This document shows, piece by piece, positions 55,583-64,000 of a DNA stretch of 64,000 bases (the stretch's first letter is position 1; each line of letters opens with the position of its first letter). The stretch lies in NCBI GenBank assembly GCA_022984795.1, contig JALIHJ010000057.1, positions 62,001-126,000 of the forward strand, given 5' to 3'. This DNA comes from Fabrea salina (taxonomy: Eukaryota > Ciliophora > Heterotrichea > Heterotrichida > Fabreidae). The position numbers were made by a program, and so were the translations under genes. The notes below the pieces were generated by a model. It made no database searches. It saw only the letters and a list, made by a program, of their open reading frames with translations, and was not told where the DNA came from.

Positions 55583-58255
55583 ATGGGAGAATACCGCAGG
55601 TCAGACGTAAGCGCTGATTACCCAGACGAAGCAGTGGAGTACGCTCCTAGTACATACTCCGAAGACCAAGACTTAGTTTCTCAACTACGCGATAAAATAA
55701 GGAACCAAGCCCAAAGACTAAGGCTTTTAGAACAATACCGCGTGCTCTGCGAACAACGTATTTCAGAACTAAACCCCGGACACCCATTCCCAGTAACTCC
55801 AGAACACTTAGGTCAAACTCCCCATAATGAACTTTACTTTGCTAAGCAGAAAATAGCAAAGCTCGAACAACACTTAACTCATCAAAACGTGCCTTTAGGA
55901 GACAACTACACTTTGCCCCACCCTTCTTCTAAGCTTTCTTATGAACAACTCAGAGAAATATACGCCCAAATCTACTCGCAAGTGCAAAAAATCCACAAAG
56001 AAAAAGAAGACTTAGAACAAAGCTTAAGGGCTGAAGTGCTTTCCTCAGAAGAAATGCGAAGTTACATTGAAGTGCTCAAACAAAACCTAGAAGAAAAAAT
56101 CAAAGAACTAGGTTACGAAGGTGCAAGTGCTGAGCAGTTCCTAGAGTTCACTAACTGCAAAAGCATTGCCCAAGAGTCCAGAAGGGAGTCCAACAAACTC
56201 CAAGAAAACCTTAACGAACTCCAGTCCCAACTAGAAGAAACCAAACTTGAACTTGAAAAAACTCAAGAAGAAGTCCAAGACTTACTCAAAGAACGCGAGT
56301 TAAGTAACACTCAACTACAAGAAGCAGCTGACGCTCTGCAGTACGCCGAAGAAGAAGTTCAAAAACTCGAAGAAGAAAAAGACTCCCTTTTAGACCACAT
56401 AGAAAAACAAAATGCCCAAGTAGATGAACTCAGAGAAAGTTCCCTTAAAGCCAACAAGCAAAAAGAACAACTTCAGGACAACTACGACTACATTCTGCAA
56501 ACTTTAACTGAAGAACAAGAAAAGTCCCAAAAACTCCAAAAAGAATCTGAAAGACTCAAAGAAGAAGTTTCTAAACTCAAACAGTCTACTTATGAAAACG
56601 AAACTCAACTTCAAAAACTATCTGAAGAACTAAGCGACACAACCCGCCTTTTAGAAAACACCAACAAAGAAAACGAAAAACTCAAAAACAAAGTAACTAA
56701 AGAACAAGAAAAAAACTACGAAGCTTTTAACTCACTAAATGAAAGTCAAGAAGAAAACAACCAGCTCAAAAGACAACTTGAAAAACTCAAACATAAACTA
56801 AGCCAAGAAGAAGCTAACTACATTGACTCTTTCCAGTCACTAAAAGACAAAGAAAACGAACTCCAAGCTGCAGTAACTAAAACAAACTACTACAAAGAAA
56901 ACATCAAACTTTACGAATCTAAGTACTCAGAAATAGAATCCACACTTTTTGAAAGGAACAGAGACCTAGAAAACTCCCAAGAACAAATAAAAAAACTCAA
57001 AACCAAAAACGAGTCGTTACAAGCTAACAACACAACCCTTTCAAACACACTCCAAGAAACACAAGCTGAACTCGAGTCACTTCAAAGCACTCACTACAAC
57101 TGCCAACAAATAATATCTCAGTTAGAAGCTTCTCTGAACAAAGCCAAACAAAAACTCAACCAAGCTTCCCACTCACAACAAGAACTTTCAAAACTAAGAC
57201 ACGACTTAGACCGATCCTCACAAAAAATAAACCAAATAACCTATAAAAAACAAGTTTTAAACGAAAGAATAAAAGAACTTGAAAACGAAGTCCTTGCTAA
57301 AGAAAGAGACCTTGAAGAACTCCGTGAAGAGTACTTCCAAAAAGAAGACCAACTAAGCAACACTTTACAACACCAAAACGAATCCTTAAAACAAGAATGC
57401 CAGGAACTCAGAAACAAGTTAACCGAAGCTGATAATCATAAAAAAAAACTAACTCAACAACTAAACTGGACCAATAACGAACTTGAGTCTGCCAAAGACA
57501 AACTAACCCAAGCAGAAGGAATGCTTTTTACTTTCGGAAACGAAAAAAACTACCAAGAAAAAAACCAAAACTTAATAGCTCAGATCCAAGAACTAAACCA
57601 AGACTACTCAAACCTCAAAAAAGACAGAGAAAACTACATTTTCAGACTCCAAAACTTACAACACGAAAACTACAAACTAGCAAGGGACCTGCAACTCTAC
57701 TTAGAAGAAAACAACTCACTAAAAGAACAACTCCAACACAACGCTAGCGAAAGTTACAAGTGGCAAAGCGCAGCTGAGTATGACAGCTTAACTAAAAGAG
57801 CAAATGACGAAAAACTAAACTTACTGTTTAGGGAGAAAAAAGAACTCGAGAGTTTAATAGCCCGACTCCTTAGTTGTGTGCCTTCTGACCACTTGCAAAG
57901 GGTGTTTTCTGACTTTATGAAAGCCCGCAACGAATTAGAAACTGTTTGCAGAGAAAGAATTCGAGTAGAAAACGAAATGCTTCGACAAGAAAGAGAGATC
58001 AGAGACAGGCAGTACTTCAACCAAGCAGAAGAACCCCTTTATGCTCGGAACGACCTGGAGTCCCTTAAAGCCCACCTTAGTTCTATTGACTCTAAGATAA
58101 ACGAAACTACTACTAGAGTAAGATCTTTGGAAAACCAAATATACGAAATAGAATCACATGAACTCCCAGAAACAACTAACGAAGATAGACTAAAACAAGC
58201 TTACTATGACAAACTACAAACCACTAAAACACTTTTAAGTAAAAGAAATATTTAA
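55583..58255 (+). CDS. Long coiled-coil protein (890 aa), unknown
   Basis: It begins with a Tyr/Asp-rich, disordered 40 residues and then a helix with a striking conserved-looking block LCEQRISELNPGHPFPVTPEHLG (about residues 60-80). Nearly continuous coiled coil follows to residue about 860, rich in Gln, Glu, Lys, Asn and Leu. This head block followed by a rod suggests a centriole, basal-body or cortical fibre protein. That is inference. Its stop overlaps the stop of the convergent gene by 3 nt. Confidence 0.8.
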   Translation: MGEYRRSDVSADYPDEAVEYAPSTYSEDQDLVSQLRDKIRNQAQRLRLLEQYRVLCEQRISELNPGHPFPVTPEHLGQTPHNELYFAKQKIAKLEQHLTHQNVPLGDNYTLPHPSSKLSYEQLREIYAQIYSQVQKIHKEKEDLEQSLRAEVLSSEEMRSYIEVLKQNLEEKIKELGYEGASAEQFLEFTNCKSIAQESRRESNKLQENLNELQSQLEETKLELEKTQEEVQDLLKERELSNTQLQEAADALQYAEEEVQKLEEEKDSLLDHIEKQNAQVDELRESSLKANKQKEQLQDNYDYILQTLTEEQEKSQKLQKESERLKEEVSKLKQSTYENETQLQKLSEELSDTTRLLENTNKENEKLKNKVTKEQEKNYEAFNSLNESQEENNQLKRQLEKLKHKLSQEEANYIDSFQSLKDKENELQAAVTKTNYYKENIKLYESKYSEIESTLFERNRDLENSQEQIKKLKTKNESLQANNTTLSNTLQETQAELESLQSTHYNCQQIISQLEASLNKAKQKLNQASHSQQELSKLRHDLDRSSQKINQITYKKQVLNERIKELENEVLAKERDLEELREEYFQKEDQLSNTLQHQNESLKQECQELRNKLTEADNHKKKLTQQLNWTNNELESAKDKLTQAEGMLFTFGNEKNYQEKNQNLIAQIQELNQDYSNLKKDRENYIFRLQNLQHENYKLARDLQLYLEENNSLKEQLQHNASESYKWQSAAEYDSLTKRANDEKLNLLFREKKELESLIARLLSCVPSDHLQRVFSDFMKARNELETVCRERIRVENEMLRQEREIRDRQYFNQAEEPLYARNDLESLKAHLSSIDSKINETTTRVRSLENQIYEIESHELPETTNEDRLKQAYYDKLQTTKTLLSKRNI

Positions 58256-59247
58256 TAAGAGTCAAGTGCTTTCTGTAGAGAAGTCTGGAGCTCTTGGATC
58301 TCCAAGTCTAAATTAGCTATTTCTAGCTGTAGTTGTTTTTCGTCAGACTGGTTCTGAGGGGACTTAGCCGGTGAGTTGTAGTATTCAGTTTTGGGTTTGA
58401 GCGAAGATATAACGTCTTTTAAGTGTTCTATAATATTCCTTTGTTCTCTGATCGTTTCTTCTAAAGCCTGGGTCTGACTCCAAGCTAGTTCTTTTTCGTT
58501 CATTAAACTTTGGATTCTAGCTTCTTGGTCACTTACTATTTTTTTAAGGTTATCTCCAGACTTAAGTTGAGTGAGGCGTTCCCTTAAAACCTTCATGTCT
58601 TCTTTCATTCTGTCTAAAGCTGCTCTGTACTCTGAAGTTTTGTTTTCTTTTTCCCTGAGTTTTTTGAGTTCCGAAATGAGTCTTTCGTTTTCTCGTTCAG
58701 TTTCTGCTTCAGTGGGCAAGTAGTCCTCTGTAGTGAAGAGTCTGTTCATAATGTTGATTTCAGACTGGATTAGTTCGAAGTTCTTGTTTACTTCTTTAAA
58801 GTACTCAAGTGGAATGCCTTCTATCAAAGAAGAGATACTTGACAAGTACTGAGTTATCTTTTTAAGGTGTCTTTTGCCAGCAGCTGACTTGTAGTTAATT
58901 ACACTTTCCATATCAGAGAGGGAATTTTTCAAGTAGTAGTCATTACTTTCGGTTTCCCGCTCTGCTAGTTCTTTTTGTAGGCAAGAGTTGGTTTCTACTA
59001 ACTTAGAGTTTTCTCTGCGTAGTCTTTGGATTTCTTGTTCGTTGTAGTGATTGCGCGATTTGAGTTCTTGCAGTAGTTCTTCTTCGTACCTTGTGTCTTC
59101 GCACTTAGGAATGGTGATTTCTCTTTCCGTAGCTGCTTTTTCGTTAAGTGCTTTAACTAAAAAGTCGTCGTCTCTTAAATTCTTTGAGTTGCTGCGTCTT
59201 TTCTTGCGGCTTGTAGACCGGTTTTTAGTGCGGGTAGTTCTCTTCAT
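58252..59247 (-). CDS. Coiled-coil protein (331 aa), unknown
   Basis: A strongly basic N-terminus (KRTTRTKNRSTSRKKRRSN) is followed by two coiled-coil stretches split by a non-coil helical patch (KKITQYLSSISSLIEGIPLEYF, about residues 130-150). The pattern suits a cytoskeletal or nuclear structural protein. No family is recognised. Its stop overlaps the neighbouring coiled-coil gene's stop. Confidence 0.75.
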   Translation of the reverse strand: MKRTTRTKNRSTSRKKRRSNSKNLRDDDFLVKALNEKAATEREITIPKCEDTRYEEELLQELKSRNHYNEQEIQRLRRENSKLVETNSCLQKELAERETESNDYYLKNSLSDMESVINYKSAAGKRHLKKITQYLSSISSLIEGIPLEYFKEVNKNFELIQSEINIMNRLFTTEDYLPTEAETERENERLISELKKLREKENKTSEYRAALDRMKEDMKVLRERLTQLKSGDNLKKIVSDQEARIQSLMNEKELAWSQTQALEETIREQRNIIEHLKDVISSLKPKTEYYNSPAKSPQNQSDEKQLQLEIANLDLEIQELQTSLQKALDSY

Positions 59248-59258
59248 TTTAATTAAAC

Positions 59259-60540
<1,282 letters not shown>

Positions 60541-63024
60541 TTAATTACTGTTAGTTTCTTCTTCGAAACTCGTTACTTCTTTGGGCTTTTTGCTGTTTCT
60601 GAACTTTTTCTTGAACCCTTCGCCTTCGTTTACTTTGTCGTACAGAATCATTTTGACTACTGAAAAGGGACCAGGAATTCTAGTTACTGCTTTTTTGGCT
60701 TCTTCGCACTTGTGGATGCTGTTGAAGTGGGCGTAGGCAGAGTGGTCATTGTTCCACTTGATTTGGTACTCCCCTTGGAACTTCTGCAGAGCAGCTGCCA
60801 TGTCTTGGGTAGTGATGCTAAGAGTCAACTGGTAGAAAAACAAAGAAGCTGCAGGTTCTTTTTTGGTAGCTTCTCCTACACAGCCCCTTTTCACATACTC
60901 CGAAAGTAAAGGACTAGGAGTTTTGGCGTTCTCTGTCATGTAAACCACTATGGACCTTACTGGTTCTTGGTCCACTGACTCGCAGTCTAGACCGTAGTGG
61001 TATGGAATGACTTCGTGACAAAACCACCTTTGTTCAGGTTTCATGCTGGGTAAGAAGTTCAGGTTCTTTCCTTCTTGTATGATGCTTTGTAGTTTGCTTT
61101 CTACCTTTTTGACGAACTGAAGGTTGTTTTGGGCGTACTCAACTAACTCTTCAGAGTACACTTCTTCTTCTTTGCTTCCAAAGGCTTCTTCGAGCTTTTT
61201 GTTCCTTTCGAGACGTTCGCATTCTTCGTTGCAGGGTTTTTCTTTTTTCTCAAAGCAGTTCATAAACTCGTACTGCATTCCACAGTTACACCACACCTTC
61301 ATTTCTACTTTGCAAGGAGTGTCTGGACAGGCTTCTGGATAATGGCATCCTAACACGCAAGTATGTCCGCAGGGTTTTTGTTTTCCACAGGGTAACTTGC
61401 ACGGCTCTGAGTTGCAAGGTTCAGAGTGGCACTGTTTGTTGCACTTGTGCCCGCAGAACTTAATAGTAGTGCACCCTCTTCCACAAGAAACTTTAGAAGT
61501 GTTGCAGGGAACAGGGCGGTACATACCTCCGCAGAAGCAAGGCTTGTCTACTAGCTTTACACAGGGCGGGCACTCTCCTGAGTGGCAGCTGCTTTGGCAC
61601 TTGTGTCCACAAGGTAGTTCTTTTCTGCACTTTTGGTTGCAGTTAACTTCCATGTCTGGAGTTCCACATCTTATAGGAGGCTCTTTATAGGTATGCCCGC
61701 AAGAGCAGTAAATTCTGTGTCTGTATACTACTTTGCAGGGCTCACAATTACCTATGTGGCAGTACTGAAGGCAGTTGTGGAGTCCGCAATTCAGAATTTT
61801 TCCGCAAGACTCTGTGCACAAGTGCTTTGGAAGGTTCCTTTTGCCTTTAGCCACACAACAGACTTCTTCGCACTTATGCTTGTTGCAGGACTTTTTGGTT
61901 TTGCAGGGTTTGTTGCAAAGGATTTGGGAGCCTAGTTGGGAACATTGGATATCGAAAGTAGAGGAAGTGCACCTACAGTCGACTGTAATTGAACTAGGAC
62001 AAGGAGGACAAGCTCCGTGGTGGCATGAAGACTTACATCTGTGCCCGCATCTTAGTATCTTATCGCAGGGCATGTGGCACAAAGGAATGGGGTCAGTGCA
62101 CTTTTCTCTAGGGTAGATGAGCAGTAAGTTTAAGTCCATCTTTCCACAAGGGCAAGTGTCTACTTTCTCAGGTAAGTACTCGCATTCTTTGCAGTCTCCA
62201 GGATGGCAAAGGTCTTCGCAAACGTGCTCTCCGCACTTCAGAGTTTTGTTGCATTCATTGCCACACGAAAAAATCTCTTCACTACACTTTCTGGATTGTT
62301 GGATTCTTCCACAGTGGCAAACAGACAAGTTTTCAACAAGGCAACTGCTGCATTCTCCAGAGTGGCACTGTTTCTCACATCTGTGCTTTCCGCAGTTTTT
62401 GAGTTTTCCACAAATCAAGTTGCAAGTAATAGGGTTTACAGAGTCCCTGCAAAGCACTTGGATGCTTTTTTTGCCACAACAGCACGACTTCTGAACTGTA
62501 GAAGTACAAGGAGGACAAGCTCCAGGGTGGCAAAGTTGTGGGCAAAGGTGCTCGCAGTGTTCTGCCCTTTTTCGACTGCAAACTTCTCCGCAAGAGTGAG
62601 GCGGCAGCATAGGTTGTTGCTGGGGTTCTTCGACTTTCCCGCAAAAACAAGTGTACTTAGGAGTGTTGTTGTAGGGCGAGTTGCAGGCTGGACAGAACCA
62701 ACTCAAGCCACAAGTGTCCTTCCATTTGTTCACACAGGAAAGGTGCTGGGGAACCCGGCACTGCTCACAGCACCAGATTCTGCCTCTCCATCCTATTTTG
62801 TTTAGGCAAATAGTACACTCGAGTTCTCTTTTTTCTAGTTGGTTTTTAATAGAGTTGTATTGTTGGGAACCTGTTTCATTCCAAGATTTTTGGAATTCTT
62901 TAGCGTTGGGGTTCAAACGCCCCTCTGGTTTCTTAGCGCGGTATTGCTTGTTTTGGGGCTTTTTCTTAGGAACATACTTCCTTTTTTGGGTTGGTTTGTT
63001 GTTGGTGTTCTGTGTGCTTTCCAT
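60541..63024 (-). CDS. NFX1: NFX1-type zinc-finger protein
   Basis: The start at 63024 (MESTQNT) is preferred. An in-frame ATG five codons earlier (63039) is possible. The 827 residues begin with a basic lead. A RING-CH-like finger follows (CTICLNKIGWRG...CCEQC...WFCPAC, about residues 70-115). Many NFX1-type zinc fingers follow (C-X-H-X-C with CHxGxCPPC, about residues 150-600). An R3H-like segment is near residue 660 (NLNFLPSMKPEQRWFCHEVIPYHYGLDCES). NFX1/NFXL1 proteins act as RNA/DNA-binding E3 ligases or repressors. An RRM-like end segment may follow (YQIKWNNDHSAYAHFNSIHKCEEAKKAV). Confidence 0.9.
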   Translation of the reverse strand: MESTQNTNNKPTQKRKYVPKKKPQNKQYRAKKPEGRLNPNAKEFQKSWNETGSQQYNSIKNQLEKRELECTICLNKIGWRGRIWCCEQCRVPQHLSCVNKWKDTCGLSWFCPACNSPYNNTPKYTCFCGKVEEPQQQPMLPPHSCGEVCSRKRAEHCEHLCPQLCHPGACPPCTSTVQKSCCCGKKSIQVLCRDSVNPITCNLICGKLKNCGKHRCEKQCHSGECSSCLVENLSVCHCGRIQQSRKCSEEIFSCGNECNKTLKCGEHVCEDLCHPGDCKECEYLPEKVDTCPCGKMDLNLLLIYPREKCTDPIPLCHMPCDKILRCGHRCKSSCHHGACPPCPSSITVDCRCTSSTFDIQCSQLGSQILCNKPCKTKKSCNKHKCEEVCCVAKGKRNLPKHLCTESCGKILNCGLHNCLQYCHIGNCEPCKVVYRHRIYCSCGHTYKEPPIRCGTPDMEVNCNQKCRKELPCGHKCQSSCHSGECPPCVKLVDKPCFCGGMYRPVPCNTSKVSCGRGCTTIKFCGHKCNKQCHSEPCNSEPCKLPCGKQKPCGHTCVLGCHYPEACPDTPCKVEMKVWCNCGMQYEFMNCFEKKEKPCNEECERLERNKKLEEAFGSKEEEVYSEELVEYAQNNLQFVKKVESKLQSIIQEGKNLNFLPSMKPEQRWFCHEVIPYHYGLDCESVDQEPVRSIVVYMTENAKTPSPLLSEYVKRGCVGEATKKEPAASLFFYQLTLSITTQDMAAALQKFQGEYQIKWNNDHSAYAHFNSIHKCEEAKKAVTRIPGPFSVVKMILYDKVNEGEGFKKKFRNSKKPKEVTSFEEETNSN

Positions 63025-63082
63025 TATTATTATTACCATAACTCATCAGAACTCATATTTAGAACTGCATTTTTAAACTGCT

Positions 63083-64000
63083 ATGAAAAAGAAAACTCGG
63101 GTTCCTCATAAGAAACCTAAAAACTCATCAAAGCACCTGGAGAACCAAAACTTGTCCTTATTTTGCGAAAACATCACCCAAGTAAAGTCCATTCACCTGA
63201 TTGGTGACTGCATTGGACTTTTGGGTGAGGACAACAGTGTGGTTATTTACGGCTTGAACGCCAAGATAAAGTGCATTATATACCCTCCTCCAACTGCAGC
63301 AGACGTCAAGCAACTAGTGTACTCAAAAGACCTCCACAGAGTAATACTGCTGCTTTTTTCTGGAACTATCTGTGTTTACAAAATAGACGGAGACACAGGA
63401 CTACTGGAAAAGATCATATACGTAGGGGACGTTAAAGATGCACTGGGTCGGAGTGTAATGACTTCCCCCAATACTATGCAGCTTACTTTTTCTCCCCTTC
63501 CTTTTTTTGACTCAGAAGTCACTCACAAAAAGAAGCTTGGCAAACAACAGAAAACCCTAGGAACATACTCTTGGACTATAGAAGATAGTTACTTAGCTCT
63601 AGCAGTGGGCAAAGGCAGCGTTATGTTTATACATTTAGAACATCTCACTAGAGTCCACGCTAGGTTTTACTTTAACAGAGAAAAGATCACTGAGATCAAA
63701 GAGGTTTCTAACTACTTAGTTACTTTGTGCGTCAACAACACAATAGTTATTTCGAAGATGTCCAAGCAAGAAGTGTCTCTTTTAAGAGAATTTGACTTTA
63801 GGAAAAGCATAGACTTTGTAGTGCCTTTAATGAGTTCTAAGTTCTTTTTAGGGTTTGAGTCTGGTGAAACAGAACTCATTAGAATTCAAGACCAAAAACT
63901 GTTTAGAATTGACGATTTATACTCTGAATCTGAAGTCAAAATACTAAGTGCTGACACTTACACAGACAAACTTGCAGTTTCTACAAACGACTCAAGAATC
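63083..64000 (+). CDS. Beta-propeller-like protein, 5' part (runs off window)
   Basis: An open frame from the ATG at 63083 continues without stop to the right edge (306 residues seen). It starts with a basic stretch KKKTRVPHKKPKN and then shows repeated strand patterns of WD-like blades: IHLIGDCIGLLGEDNSVVIY, VILLLFSGTICVYKI, DSYLALAVGKGSVMFIHL. Large proteins of this kind are common in ciliates and are often ciliary. That is inference. No family is assigned. Confidence 0.7.
   Translation, partial: MKKKTRVPHKKPKNSSKHLENQNLSLFCENITQVKSIHLIGDCIGLLGEDNSVVIYGLNAKIKCIIYPPPTAADVKQLVYSKDLHRVILLLFSGTICVYKIDGDTGLLEKIIYVGDVKDALGRSVMTSPNTMQLTFSPLPFFDSEVTHKKKLGKQQKTLGTYSWTIEDSYLALAVGKGSVMFIHLEHLTRVHARFYFNREKITEIKEVSNYLVTLCVNNTIVISKMSKQEVSLLREFDFRKSIDFVVPLMSSKFFLGFESGETELIRIQDQKLFRIDDLYSESEVKILSADTYTDKLAVSTNDSRI

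Noticed and set aside
62203-62805. Long antisense frame of 200 aa opposite the NFX1-type gene
   Set aside because: It is the mirror of Cys-rich coding sequence on the other strand, has no family features, and would sit wholly inside a clear gene.

Overview
The window reads as macronuclear DNA of a heterotrich ciliate, most likely Stentor or a close relative. The evidence is direct. Eleven introns can be placed with confidence by joining broken reading frames of recognisable proteins, and all are exactly 15 nt, GT...AG, with an A at position 10. TAA, TAG and TGA all end genes, so the code is standard. About 53 protein genes fill 64 kb with almost no space between them. I see no prokaryotic operon signals, transposon, virus-like element, CRISPR array, rRNA or tRNA.

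Layout. 1-7447 holds two paralogous giant surface proteins (PA14/IPT-TIG/Cys-rich/multi-TM), the second with a frameshift, separated by the only long gene-free gap (about 0.8 kb). 7479-21463 is a dense housekeeping block: UROD, an SCP-type phosphatase, prohibitin, V-ATPase D, an ankyrin protein, fumarase, an arrestin fold, a twin-CX9C protein, GPN1, TIP41, COQ9, a PHD/ePHD protein and a NEK kinase. 21464-29500 combines CIA2, a DCN1-like neddylation factor placed 1 nt upstream of a cullin, and axonemal genes (CFAP77-, CFAP100- and CFAP144-like). 29528-37530 has clathrin heavy chain, a coiled coil and a CAMK-like kinase. 37607-40491 is a tandem pair of secreted BPI/LBP-family proteins.

40514-48992 carries a TPR protein, a ZIP transporter, derlin, a dual-specificity phosphatase, a CDH1/FZR APC/C activator, glutaryl-CoA dehydrogenase and a small SVIP-like p97-binding protein. 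49041-58255 has NOP58, an eIF4G with three PAM2-like motifs, a PUB-domain protein, a CaMKK-like kinase with three mini-introns, a cyclin-fold protein and a long coiled coil. 58252-64000 has another coiled coil, two head-to-head Rab genes (the Rab2-like one lacks the catalytic Gln), an NFX1-type zinc-finger protein and the start of a beta-propeller-like gene.

Functional threads are: three cilium genes within 7 kb; three p97/ERAD-linked genes (derlin, SVIP-like, PUB) within 8.5 kb; DCN1 with its cullin substrate; a minus-strand head-to-tail run of six genes with 4-16 nt gaps; and divergent start codons only 5-12 nt apart. These spacings mean that promoters, leaders and 3' ends must be tiny or lie inside neighbouring coding sequence.
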